From Azadirachta indica (taxonomy: Eukaryota; Streptophyta; Magnoliopsida; Sapindales; Meliaceae), in contig CM040451.1 of assembly GCA_022749755.1 (NCBI GenBank), positions 682,001-746,000 on the forward strand: a stretch of 64,000 bases of DNA, given 5' to 3'. The notes under the pieces are model-generated. The model saw nothing but the letters and a program-made list of their open reading frames with translations, had not been told where the DNA came from and made no database searches. Both the position numbers and the translations under genes were made by a program. Shown piece by piece: positions 11,935-22,778 of this stretch; position 1 is the first letter of the stretch, and each line of letters opens with the position of its first letter.

Positions 11935-12095
11935 TGCTCAAAATCCCGATCCAAGTAATCATTTATTTGGTACCCCTCAAGGTCAGGAATTGCCATTCTA
12001 ATGCTTCTTAGGGATTCCATCCACAAACACAAAGTTTATGGCTGATCGATATTGCTTATCATCATTTAGCTATTGCATTTATTTTTCTCATTGTA
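11935..12095 (+). pseudogene. psaB: psaB internal fragment
   Basis: The forward strand reads AQNPDPSNHLFGTPQG, and after a frameshift [14 protein letters not shown] and [11 protein letters not shown], an internal part of the PsaB photosystem I protein. It is about 160 bp long and follows directly on psaA sequence, so about 220 codons of psaA and 250 of psaB were lost between them. The junction is a run of TATAATTTATAATTTATAAT. Plastid homology ends at about 12095. Confidence 0.9.
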
Positions 12096-12829
12096 TGGAA
12101 AGAAAAAGGCCCTTCTATAATCATGGATTATAGAAATAAATAGAAAAATGAAAGGGTATTTTAATCACATTTCACTCAATTGATGTCACTTAATTCTCGT
12201 GTTTGTTCACTCGAATTGGCTTTTACCCTTTAATGAGCTCACAAACTCTCGTCACTTACAACTTTTAATTCTCCTTTTCAGTTTTTTTTAACTAAATAAG
12301 CAAAATCAAGAAAATACTCGTGACACACTAACTATGACAAACTAGCACACTAAATAAGGAAGGAATAGGAGTTAAACACTCAAAGAAAAGGAAATTGCTA
12401 TTATGAATGCAATTTAAGGGCTTGTTTTTAAATAGGGCAAAATATGATCCAAACACAATTTAATGAAAGAAAAAGTATCAACTTGATGAAAATTTCTAGT
12501 AGAGGAACAAACTTGAGGAAATTAGATTTAATTTTGAGGAAACTAGTGTAATTTGAATACTACTGTGATTCGAATTTCAATTTTGTATTTTTTTTGATGT
12601 TTTCCTTTTTCTTTGTTTTTTATATCTCTTTTGTTCATTCTTTTTCTCTCTCTTTTTTTTTTATATTGATAAACCAAAGTAACTTGCGTAGGAGTAAACT
12701 TGTAGCTAAAAGAAAATAACAAAAAAAAGGCACAGACTCAAGGAAGAATAAAGAAAATAATGAGAATATGACAAAAAGCAAAAGCAAAAACAAAAAACAA
12801 GCAAGATAATAAAACCTGATTAGAACCAA
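12096..12829. other. Non-coding nuclear DNA after the NUPT
   Basis: No gene is visible. The stretch is AT-rich with long purine runs near 12640 and 12720-12800; the reverse-strand 70-codon ORF at 12635-12847 is a Leu/Phe-rich shadow of these. It probably belongs to the internal part of the LTR element whose primer-binding site lies at its right edge. Confidence 0.5.
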
Positions 12830-12833
12830 CCTA

Positions 12834-13340
12834 TGCTCTAATACCAAATTGATGCGAACCCCACAGCAAAACTTAAGATTGATGCTTAATTTGATGTTTC
12901 AATTGCCTAAGAAGTGCTAAATAGATTTAGTGTAAACAAATCTTGACCCAATGTTGAAGGAAAACATGAACTAGAGGTATAAAAGAATGATAGGTGACGC
13001 CACATTTAAGATATAGATAAGAAGGTTCGTGATAAGTCAAAATTAGAATATCGCAAGAATATAATTCTTGATAAGTTCACAAGTTTTCAAAAGAACCAAA
13101 AAACAATTCTCTCATTAATAAAAAAAATAATGTGTTAATTTGCAACATAATTGTAGCCCCATATATATATATATATATATATATATATGCTAATAAAAAT
13201 CCTAAATTAAGTAAGAAAAATAGAATCCTAACCTAATTAGGTTAGAAAAATTATAGTCCTAATCTAATGAGGAATAACAAATTATGTTAAACATGAAAAC
13301 AACAATCCCAAATAAACTAGGAAACTATTTCTATATAAGG
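12834..13340 (-). mobile_element. Putative LTR with initiator-Met-type primer-binding site
   Basis: Read on the reverse strand, sequence ending ...GGTTCGCATCA is followed by a TTTGGTATTAGAGC stretch at 12834-12848, one change from the initiator-tRNA primer-binding motif TGGTATCAGAGC common to Ty1/copia elements. The LTR would extend right from about 12850 and includes an (AT)14 run at 13161-13188. The outer edge and target duplication are not resolved and no coding domain was found, so this is a tentative call. Confidence 0.35.
13161..13188. repeat. (AT)14 microsatellite
   Basis: A clean dinucleotide run of 28 bases between two unrelated AT-rich flanks; a potential length-polymorphic site. 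Confidence 0.9.
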
Positions 13341-14148
13341 TAAATAATCTAAACAAACAAGAAATCTTCAAAAGTGATAATTAACCATGCTGCATTAGGA
13401 TTTAGTAGCGTAAGGGCTACTTTATTCTTTTCTTGTAGCCCGCTTGAATTCTTGTTATGCGTTCAGCCCAACTCTTTATTTGGTTTTCCAATAGGTAAAA
13501 AATGCAAAATGCTTTTGCAAAACCTTGTCTTTTCATCTAATACAAAAATAATATATTAAAAAAATAAAAAGCTTTATTATAACAAATCTTAATACAAATA
13601 AGAAGAAAGAGTTTGGTGGTAAAACACACTTAAAACATTAAAACCATTAAAACTTCACTAAAACATAAAAACTATGAAACAACCTTCAAACAAAAACAAA
13701 TAAAAATTTAAAAAAAGAAAAGTCTTCTTTTATTTTTACGTCCAAAATGACTAAGTTAGGAGTCAAAGCCTATTAAAGTTTTACTATATAAAACAAGCTC
13801 AAATAAAAATAAAATTCACAACAATACAAAAATATATATTAAAAAAATAAAATAAACAAATTAGGAGGCAAGGCCATACAAAACAAGCGACAAAATAAAT
13901 AAACAAATTAGGAGGCAAGGCCATCCATACACAAAATAAATAAATTAGGTGGTAATGCAAAACCAACCATAAGAAAATGCAAATAAAATTAATATAGGAA
14001 GCAAAGCCTACCATAAACCAAATAATCAATTAATAAAAGAAAGCAACATGTTAGGTTAGTAATAAGCAAATAAATAAATTAGCGATAGTAATACAAAAAA
14101 TTTAGTGACAAGGAAAACAATTAAAGAATTTAAACACTAATTTCCTGA
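13341..14148. other. Non-coding, includes short tandem repeats at 13850-13945
   Basis: No gene. A motif AAATTAGGAGGCAAGGCCAT occurs at about 13859 and 13907, with a third decayed copy (AAATTAGGTGGTAATGC) at 13941, giving a loose tandem repeat of about 48 bp. Repeated AACATTAAAACCATTAAAAC sequence lies near 13630. The reverse ORF 13799-14029 is a product of this repeat. It is likely the internal 5' region of the minus-strand LTR element to the right. Confidence 0.5.
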
Positions 14149-15573
14149 CAATGGTGCCAAAAACTTGATGTGCAAATTTTAAATCTTGCGAGTGCATGAA
14201 TCACTAATTGCTAATGACAAGTTTACCTCAAGGTTAATCTATCAAAGAATTACATTGGTTTAAATTCTTATCACTCCTTTTACTTACTAAATTAGGCTAA
14301 CAAGAATTTAATTAAATGGAGTTTGAAGCAAATTCAATTTAAATGATTAACTAAATAAATTGAAAGAACATGTAGAAAATGAAATTAAGGAAAAAAAATG
14401 AAAGAAAATGGGAGTTGACTATCTCTCTACTCATGAATTGAAATACTAGGTGAACTAGTTAAATATTCCAACATCTAAATTATTGGTCTTTCTACTAAGC
14501 CTAGAATGTTTCAATTATCATAGCAATTCTCACTTCCAATCAATTAAATATATCCTTAGAGTGAGGCCTATACTTAATTAATTGGCATATATACAAAGAA
14601 ATTATATGACCATTTAAATCAAAGTAAATCAATGGATTTAATCTAAACACTTGTTCAAGGGAGCCTAATTAAGGTAAGATGGTGTGTCTCGCACCTTAAG
14701 TCTCATTTGTTAACTTTATTCACAAATTATAGGTGGCCAATCCGTAATTCACAAGCAAAGGTATGAAGATTAATGACCAAAAAATAATCTCAAACATTAA
14801 TTAAATCCAACACAATTATAGTTGCTAAGCCAAACACCCTCGATATGATTTGTTCTTTCATTATTTAATTCAAATAAATGAATTCAATTATAAAAGTTTT
14901 GAACACATTGGAAAACAAACAAATCTAAAAATAAAAACTTACCTTCATTAATGATTTACTCCAAGGTTTTGAATTGATTGATCCTCATCTTCAATTCCTT
15001 GATAAAAATTAAGTGATGAAGAATGAAAAGCACATTGAGTAAATGAGATCTAAATTACATTGAGAGGAGAAAATAAAGAGAGAACCCTACTAAGAGGAGT
15101 AAAACAAAAGAAAAAGAAGTCCTAGTACAAAGGTAAGCCTTCTCATTTATAGAAACATCTAACTAATTTTACAAAACACATGATTTCCAAAACAGGTTGT
15201 CTTCTACCACAGGCTTGATGCACATATTTCTCCTTCATGATGGTCCCATCTAGGAAAGGCATCAAAATCAAAGTTGTAAGATTTTCTTTTAGCTTTTTGT
15301 AGACCCTAAAATCAAGGTCATCCCATTTTGCTATCAAAATTTATGATTAAAAAACATGATTAAAAAACGATAGTCTATTTTCAATTACTTTATCTTCCAG
15401 ATTCCTGCACATGTCTCTACTTTTATCTTCCATCTCTTGGCCTTTGTTTTTGGGATTTCTCCAATAATTCCATATGTAACAAAAAGAAATTCAAAGTAAT
15501 AAAATTCTAAGATAAAATACATGGATAAGAAGCAAAAATATAACAAAATATTAGGACAAATATTGATTTATCA
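14149..15573 (-). mobile_element. 1.4-kb LTR with tRNA-Asp-type PBS (Ty3, Athila/Tat-like)
   Basis: On the reverse strand the LTR begins TGATAAATCAATATTTGTCC at 15573 and ends ...TTTGCACATCA at 14166, about 1408 bp. It is followed by AGTTTTTGGCACCATTGTC, a degraded form of the TTTTGGCGCCGTTGCCGGG sequence that Athila, Tat and Ogre elements use to prime from tRNA-Asp. Near the 3' edge the motif CATGCACTCGCAAG is shared with the LTR at 47.1 kb. The LTR contains no gene. The internal region would lie left of 14149 but carries no recognisable gag-pol. Confidence 0.65.
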
Positions 15574-18190
15574 ATGTCTAATCCATAAACAAAGGTATGG
15601 AGATTAATAAACAAGAAATAATCTTAAACATTAATTAAACATTATTCGCAAAATATCCAACACAATTGTTGTTGCTAAGCCAAACTCCCTTAATATGTTT
15701 ATTCTTTCATTATTTAATTAAAATCAATGAACTCAATTATAAAAGTTTTGAACATATTGGAAAACAAATAAATCTAAAAATGAAACTTACCTTTGTCAAT
15801 GATTTACTCCAAGGTTTTGAATTAATTGGTCTTTATCTTCAATTCCTTGATCAAAATCAAGTGACGAAGAATAAAAAATACATTAAGTAAATGAAATCTA
15901 AATTACATTGAAGACAGAAAACAATAAGAGAACTCCCCCTAAGGGGAGAAAAATAATTGAAATGGAACTCCTCAAGATTTTTAAATCCTCCTTTATATAA
16001 ACAAAACAAAATTTACTTCATATGTGCAAACACAAGTTGACAATTTTTCACTAATCATACTCCACTAAATTGTAACATTTTTTATGGTCAAAACTATCAA
16101 ACTACATCAAATGGTCCGCGTGAATTAGCTTTCTAACGGTTCAAATTTCATTTTCATTGGATTTGTAGAACATGAGTTATGATGAAAAAAGATAAAGATA
16201 TTTAAATTATGTCTTTCCATAATCTTTCTAGAATTATATCTATTTTTGACAACTAAACACTTGAAATATAGGAAAGTGCAAAATGGATAAGTATTTTACA
16301 TCTCTTTGTAAGCTTTCCAGAATAGCCAAGCATATATTTTTTTGATACGTATTTTGAAGAGATACAGCCTAAGTCGAAGACATGTTGAGCTGGCTCGAAT
16401 ATTTCAATTAAGTCTGTTTAAGCCCAAATTTTGACCTATTAAATGCTTGAACAGCGATATGTTAATTAATTTACCTATCTTTATGCCTTATATTCCTTAA
16501 TCTTAGGCATTAGTTCTCTTTTGTTTTGATCTTTTAGTCACATTTTGTGTTTCATAGGTATTTTGAAGCAAAAGTCGATAATCGAGCTTAATTGAGAGGA
16601 AATTAAGCATTTCATATTGAAATATTTCTATGAAAAGACACGAAAATGAGTACAAGCATGCACTTGCAAGCCTTTCCATCAACATTGAGCTAAAGGAGTA
16701 TAAATTAACATGTTAGGTATGCTGTACTAAAATGATCATAACTTTGTCTATCAAAACTCAAAATTATGTTCTATTAGTTACGTTGGAAACTAGACATCTA
16801 GAGCTTCAATTTGATATATCATGACAATAATTATGGTGTGGCTACGCTACCAAGGCACATGGTCGCGCCACTCTCACTACCACCTTCGCGCGCCCACATT
16901 GAGCGTTACGCACCCGCAACCCCTTGTCAGTCCAATGATGGCCCAACTTCATTTTTGACATTTGGATCTTCCTTGGATGGCTAGATTAGGATATTTCCTA
17001 TATTTTTATATTTTTCTAAGGTAAGTCACCCTTATATAAGAGGGAAAAAAATTGAGTTTTTGACATTGAGAAGATTGAGAAGGATTTTGTGGAAGAGGAC
17101 TTAGCCCTTTACAAAGAGGATTATAAGTTCATGGGGGAGATTGAAGACATTGGTTCTATTTCTCTTTCTCATGTCTTTTACGTATGATTTTGAGTTTTTA
17201 ATCATATATTTAAGTAGCTAAGCTTCTTAGTTAGGGTAAAAAGATTAAAACTTGATTGTTTATATTTATGGTAGTTGTTGATTATGGATTATTGGAATTT
17301 AACGAAGTGATGATAATTTATATTATGCCTATTTATTAGTGTTACTTAATTAAATAATTTAAGATTTATAACTTTAATCATTACATGTTTTAATAATTTG
17401 GAAGTGCTAGCAAGAACTTTGAACTTGATTAATGATTTGGGAGTGGCAGCTTGGACATTAAATAAGTAATGTATTAATGCAAATCTAAGGACTACACCAA
17501 TCTAAGGATTGAATTACAACCTCTATTATTTAATTAAGAACACATTGATGCAAGGTTTAAGGATTACACCAATCCTTTACTTTGATGCTTCTCATATAAA
17601 TGAATTGCATTAGCATGATAATCATACCAATTTGACTGTTAATGCAATGTTTTTTTATTTTCATAACACCTAATGCAATTAATGGTGGATTCTCAATACC
17701 TAACACATAAATTTTCCCAATCTATATCTTTAATCAATTTAGCTATTTTAATTCATTTAGTTATTAGTTTATTTTAATTTTACGTTATTCAAATTACCAC
17801 TCAATTTGATTCAATCTAAGTTCTATTAGTTACAAAACACTAATTTTCCTATTTTTTGTGGGATAGAACTCACAGAATACTTATTGTGCTACGGCCTATT
17901 TGTATACTTGCACTTTTGAATTTAAACGAATAACAAACTAATCAAAACATTAGGTTACAAAGTTGTAAAGTACGAGTCTTTGATCTCTTGGCTTAAGAAT
18001 CGTATTAACTTACCTTTTAATTTAAAAGATACACTCATTATATGAAACTTATGTGAAAACAATTATTTTCTTCAATTTAGTTCATTTCTTATTTTGAAAC
18101 AATGTAAAGGAATATGCCTAATTTTGGATGAGTTAATGACATTTTTAAGTGCAAAATTATAATATATTTCTTAATAAATATACATTTTTA
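15574..18190 (-). mobile_element. Second LTR copy, truncated and interrupted
   Basis: Sequence 15574-15930 repeats 14742-15100 of the adjacent LTR (shared words include CAAAGGTATG.AGATTAAT and GATTTACTCCAAGGTTTTGAATT). The part 15890-16450 and 17975-18190 matches the solo LTR at 33907-35298 (shared: ATACRCTCATTATATGAAAC and AAGAATCGTATYAA). Between them, 16455-17945 is a different LTR in the opposite orientation. The copy starts without its own terminal end, directly against the first LTR, so it is probably a broken neighbouring insertion or a recombination product. Confidence 0.55.
16455..17945 (+). mobile_element. Nested solo LTR, about 1.5 kb
   Basis: The segment splits homology between 16450 and 17975 of the surrounding LTR. 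It shows typical features of Athila/Tat-type LTRs in forward orientation: a GC-rich block with GGCTACGCTACCAAGGCAC and GGTCGCGCCA (16845-16915), a purine-rich GAGAAGATTGAGAAGG stretch, TAGCTAAGCTTCTTAGTTAG at 17217-17236, and near the end GTGGGATAGAACTCACAG and ATACTTGCACTT. The same module order occurs at 46140-47190. Exact ends and 5-bp target duplication were not settled. No coding sequence. Confidence 0.55.
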
Positions 18191-18199
18191 AATGTTCAT

Positions 18200-19608
18200 A
18201 AAAAGATGTGAAGCTCATTGCAAAACGAAGTCATTTTTGTGTCCATTTTGCGTTTACAATTTTGGCCTCTTAAATCGTCCTATTTTTCATACCTATGTTT
18301 TCGAAATAAAATACATCGGAACGATTCTCACATGATGATGAGTAACAAGACATGCAGCCCGTTGCGAAACAAAGTCATTTTTCTTGTCCATTTTGCATTC
18401 TACTATTTCAGTCCTGAAAATCGTCCCTTTTTCGGCACCTTCATTTCGGAATAAAAGGCACTACAACAACACTTCGCATATGATGATGAGTAATAAAACA
18501 TGTGGCCTGTCACGAAACAAAGTCATTTTTCGTGTCTATTTTGCATCTTGTAATTTTGGCCCTCAAAATAGTCCTACTTTCGACTCCTTCGTTTTCGAAA
18601 TCAAAGCACTGAAATGGTCGTTACGCGATGGTAAGTAACAAAACATGTGACCTGCCATGAAATGAAGTGGTTTTGTGTTCATTTTGCATTTTACAATTTT
18701 AGATTAGAAAATTATGCCATTTTTGACTTCTCTATTTTTGAAACGAAACTTACTGAAACGATCCTTACGCAATAGTGAGCAATAAGATGTGCAGCTCATC
18801 TTTCCATTTTTTGTTTTATAATTTTGGCCCCAAAAATTTTTTCATGTTCGACTCCTTCATTTTCCAAAAATAGAAATATACTGAAACGATCCTCACATAA
18901 TGATGAGTAACAAGATTTGCAGAATGAAATGAACTCGTTTTTTGTGTCCATTTTGCATTTTATTATTTCGCCACAAAAAATCGTTCTCTTTTTGCTCTCC
19001 ATTTTTTGAAATAAAAGGTACTACAACTATCTTCACATGATGGTGAGTAAAAGTATGCTTGGTCTATTGTGAAACAAAGTCGTTTTTTGTGTTCGTTTTG
19101 CGTTTTACAATTTTGGCCCCAAAAATTATCCCATTTTTTACTTCTCCATTTTCAAAATAAAATGCACCAAAATGATCCTCACGCAGTGGTGTGTAAAAAG
19201 ACGTGCGGGCCATTATGAAATGAAGTCGATTCTTATGTCCATTTTGCATTTTACAATTTCGACCTCAAAAATTGTTCCATTTTTAACTATTTCGTTTTTG
19301 AAATAAAACTCACTGAAACAATTCTCATGCTATGGTGAGAAATAAAACGTACAACCCGTCGTGAAATGAACTCATTTTTCATGTCCATTTTGTGTTTTAC
19401 GATTTTAGCCTTGAAAATCGTCCAATTTTCAATACTTCCGTTTTTGAAATAAAAGGCACTACAATACTCCTCACATGATAGTGAGTAACAAGACGTATGA
19501 TCCGTCGTAAAACAAAATGATTTTTTGTTTGTATTTTACGTTTTACAATTTCAACCCCGAAAATCACCTTTTTTTTGGCACCTCTATTTTTGAAATAAAA
19601 GACACTCT
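18200..19608. repeat. Satellite array, about 9.5 copies of a ~146-bp unit
   Basis: Head-to-tail copies begin near 18212, 18361, 18509, 18654, 18798, 18921, 19065, 19212, 19357 and 19503. Each unit carries GAAACRAAGTCATTTTT, TGTCCATTTTGC, a TTTTACAATTTTGGCC segment, GAAATAAAA.GCAC and GATGGTGAGTAACAAGAC, in that order. Copies differ from each other by many substitutions and one (18798) lacks the first 20 bases or so. The short ORFs at 18218-18638 and 18796-19249 are products of the repeat and not genes. Unit length near 147 is in the range of nucleosome-sized plant satellites. Confidence 0.9.
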
Positions 19609-19611
19609 GTA

Positions 19612-19965
19612 TTAATATAAAAGGAATTATTTATTATTTTATTAGATTGGGCAATTAGAATAATTAGTTCTATTGATTTTAAAAATATCTATTAAAATCT
19701 TAATTTATTTGATAATAACTATTATACTCTTATATTGCATCGTTACAAATAATTACAATATAATATTAATCACGTATTAGAAGTTAAATGAAATGAAGTA
19801 TAAATAAATATTATTTTATCAATAAAATATAATTTATTTATTTTAGAACATATTTATAATAAAATATTTATGATTATATAATTTAAATAAAATATATTTG
19901 TCTGCAGCTAAAATATAAATAAATAATATTATAAATAAATAAATTTAGAATATATTAATAAATAT
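19612..19965. repeat. Dispersed ~350-bp AT-rich repeat, copy 1
   Basis: It begins ATTAATATAAAAGGAATTA immediately after the satellite array and matches 26352-26704 almost base for base (e.g. GATTGGGCAATTAGAATAAT, ATTTGATAATAACTATTATA, TATGATTATATAATTTAAAT). No ORF and no clear terminal repeats. The same AT-rich character continues to about 20400 with no gene. Probably a MITE or part of a larger element. Confidence 0.8.
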
Positions 19966-20409
19966 TATATCATCATTGTACTATTAAATGATATTATTAT
20001 TTAATTTTATTAATATATTGTAAATAAGAGAAAAGGTACTTATATATTAACAATATAATATACCTATCTTTTTTAAAATAAATTAGGACTTTTATGAGCA
20101 TTTTTAAAATCATGGGGACTAATCAATCTAATTGGCCAAGTTTGAGAGACCTTTAAGCCATTTATCCTTTAAATAAATATATTGTACTTCACTAAATTTT
20201 AGAAATTTAATAGCTAATTTTACTAAATAACTATATATAACAATATAATCATTATTTTTTAGAAAATTGAGATTTTAATGAGTATTTTTAAAATCACTAG
20301 AATTAACAAGTAAATAAAATTTTAAAAAGCTTGCATACCCTTTGCCTAATTTGAAATTTAAAGTAAATTGAAATTATAAACTTTAGAACTTAAGACATGT
20401 AAATATTTT

Positions 20410-20605
20410 TCCATTGGTTAAAAAAAAATTGAACCAAAATCGAACGAACTGACGAGTTCACAATCATTAGATCCAGTTCCAGTTAGTTCTACTCTAATGT
20501 TCAGTTTGGTTTGATTCTAAAAATCAAGAACGTAGAATTTTTCAGTCTGATTCAATTTTTGAAAAATCCAAACTGAAGCAAAGCATGCCTAGTCCTAATT
20601 TTGTT
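20410..20605 (-). mobile_element. Inverted hAT-type MITE fragment
   Basis: The reverse complement begins TAGGACTAGGCATGC and continues with GATTTTTAGAATCAAACC, AACTGGATCTAATGATTGTG-like sequence, matching the MITE inside units A-C (for example 24570-24690). The repetitive GAACCRAA words are typical of the hAT MITEs found several times in this window. Confidence 0.6.
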
Positions 20606-20831
20606 AATGGTTTACAGGTGTTAAACGCAAATTGATGAAATATGTATCTTAAAGCAATGCATTCAATAATTAAAGTAAATAATTAAATAAAATGAAAATC
20701 TTTTACTAAGCCTGCACGTGCCCACTAAAATAGTAGTTGACAAACAGAGAAAGTGTAGTGTAGCCCATATCAACCATTAGTTTGCATAGGCACGGCAAAG
20801 CCACAAGATCAATTGCTGCTGTAACTCTAGT

Positions 20832-20991
20832 AGCTAATGTGAGTTTTGCTACAAAATCACCATTTCAGAGTTACAACATGCACCTACGAGAGTTTTGCGG
20901 TATCTTTAAAATGGTGGCTTTGCAGCAAAACTCTCATAGGTGTATGTTGTAATTCTAAAATGACAGTTTTGCAGCAAAACTCACATTAGCT
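20832..20991. repeat. Long hairpin, 67-bp arms
   Basis: Arms 20832-20898 and 20925-20991 are inverted repeats with a 26-bp loop and nine mismatches in 67 positions, most of them transitions. The arms begin and end with AGCTAATGTGAGTTTTGC and GCAAAACTCACATTAGCT. A transcript would fold into a near-continuous stem. The right arm is the start of repeat unit A; the left arm is an inverted copy of the same sequence. It may be a source of small RNAs or simply an inverted duplication. Confidence 0.8.
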
Positions 20992-21795
20992 GCTCTTAGG
21001 AAATCCATGATGACATCTTCTTTATTTGTCAAGTCCTTCGTTTCCTCTATCTACACTTAAAGTATCATCAACATTGTAACACTTTTTCTTCAATTATTTT
21101 TTTAAATATATTTAGCTAGCATTTATTATATATCGAGGACTAAGGGTAGACAAAATTTGGTTTAGTTCGGTTTTTTTGAATCTGGGTTGAACTAAAAAAT
21201 TTCGAGTTCTTTGTTTTTAGAACCAAATCAAACCAAACATCAGAGTAGAACTAACCAAAACTGGACTGAATGATTGTGAACTAGTTGGTTCGGTTCTATT
21301 TAGTTTCAATTTTTTTCTATTGTCAGTTTGTCTTTTTCTTTTTTTGGTAAAATAATGTCATTTTATATTGATAAAATGATTTTGTTTTAATATAAAGTAT
21401 TGTTATAGTCTTGTTTTTGGGTTTTTCTCCTAAAACTGAACCTAAAATTTTTGGTTTTTTAAAAATTAAAGCTAAACTGTACCGAATAGCATATGAACTA
21501 GATCGAACTCGTTGGTCTCGGTCCAGTCTAGTTCGATTTTCTTGGGTCAGAGTTGCATTTTCACGTCTTTTCGTCGAAACACCTTAATACCGAAATGGTT
21601 GATTTCCCTTCGATTACACTCAATTCTTGGCTTTTGCTTCAGAGCTCCTACAAAACATAAAAAGTGACAAAAAGATTAAAAAGCATGAAAACTTATGCAT
21701 AAACTAAAGGAATATATGATAATAATGTATGTGAATTAATGAACATATCAAGAAGTCAAAAATAGGATAATTTTCGAGCTAATAATGGCAATACA
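20925..21795. repeat. ~0.9-kb repeat unit A
   Basis: The unit starts with GCAAAACTCTCATAGG, GACAGTTTTGCAGCAAAACTC and TCCATGATGACATCTTC..., contains a MITE with GAACC words from about 21143, then a tail with AAACACCTTAATACCGAAATGG, TTTTGCTTCAGAGCTC and GGATAATTTTCGAGC. Units B and C repeat the same order. No ORF of significance. Confidence 0.8.
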
Positions 21796-21829
21796 ACATA
21801 TGCCAATGATAGTTTTGCCGCAACTCCAA

Positions 21830-22760
21830 AATGGCAACTTTGTAAGAAAACTCTCATAGGCCTATGTTGTAAATCTAAAATGACAGTTTTATAGCAAAAC
21901 TCACATTGGTTGCTCTTCTAAAATCCATAATGACATATTCTTTATTTGTCAAGCCCTTCGTTTCCTCTTTTTACACTGAATGTATTATTAATACTTTCTT
22001 CAATTATTTTTTTAATTTGAATTATTTTAAGCATATTTAGTTAGCAATTATCATTCATATGAAATTAGGGGTGGGCACAGTTCAGTTTAGTTCAGATTTT
22101 TTTAAAAATCGTATCAGATCAAAAAATTTTGAATTCGTGATTTTTAGAACCGAATCAAGTCGAATGTTAGAGTAGAACCAAACTGAAGCTGGATTAAATG
22201 ATTTTGAATTGTTGCCTAGTTCAATTCGATTTGGATTTCATGTTCGATTTTTTCTTTTGTCGATTTGCCTTTTTTCTTTTGTTTTTTGATAAAATGTCTT
22301 CGTTTTAATATAAAGTATTATTTCGGTCTGCTTTTGAATTTTTCTCTCAAAATAAAAATTGAGCCAAAAATTTTGATTTTTTTAAAAATTAAAACCGAAC
22401 CCAACCAAATACCGTACAAAACCAGGCCGAACCCTACAATTTTAGTCCATTCCAATTCGATTTTCAAGGTCTAGGGTTTTTTTGCCAAACCTTAATGGAG
22501 AGGCTTACAAACGCACGCTTATGTTGCATTTTCATTTCTTTTCATCAAAATATCTCAATATTCAAAATAGTTGATTTGTCTTAAATTACACTTGATTTTT
22601 GGTTTTTGCTTCAAAACTCTTACAAAACAAAAAACGCAACTAAAAGATCAAAAAGTACAAAAATTAGCACATAAACTTATGGAATATGAATTAACAAACA
22701 TGTTAAGGAGTAAAAAATGAGACGATTTTTAGTCTAATAATGGCGGCTACAATATACACC
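21830..22760. repeat. ~0.9-kb repeat unit B
   Basis: Same module order as unit A, about 80-85 percent alike by eye: AAAACTCTCATAGGCC, TCCATAATGACATATTC, a TAGGGGTGGGCACAG MITE start at about 22067, and a tail with TTGTCTTAAATTACACTTGA and GAGACGATTTTTAGTC. It lies directly after unit A, head to tail. The forward ORF at 22265-22474 is inside the MITE and is not a gene. Confidence 0.8.
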
Positions 22761-22778
22761 TGTGATAATCTTACCGCA

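Larger units (their letters stand above)
1..12095. other. Nuclear plastid DNA insertion (NUPT), two inverted arms
   Basis: The segment carries plastid large-single-copy genes in plastid order (psaB, psaA, ycf3, trnS-GGA, rps4). The minus-strand arm 1-4383 is the reverse complement of the plus-strand arm that starts at 5642 and ends in psaB at about 12095. The 1.26-kb spacer holds the C-terminal two-thirds of rps4 and trnS-GGA. Each gene has many nonsense changes, often TGG to TAG/TGA or CAA to TAA, as expected from cytosine deamination in nuclear DNA, plus indels. This excludes a functional plastid genome and plastid contamination. Each arm has its own private deletions, so the two have been diverging for a long time. 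The insertion runs off the left edge of the window. Confidence 0.93.

Noticed and set aside
1..12095. Functional plastid genome segment or plastid contamination
   Set aside because: Stops and frameshifts in every gene, inverted arms, and nested nuclear transposons exclude it.
12635..12847. Leu/Phe-rich membrane peptide on the reverse strand
   Set aside because: Low-complexity shadow of purine runs next to a putative PBS.
18218..18638. Two overlapping forward ORFs as a repeat protein
   Set aside because: They follow the ~146-bp satellite whose unit length is not a stable multiple of three; frames break between copies.
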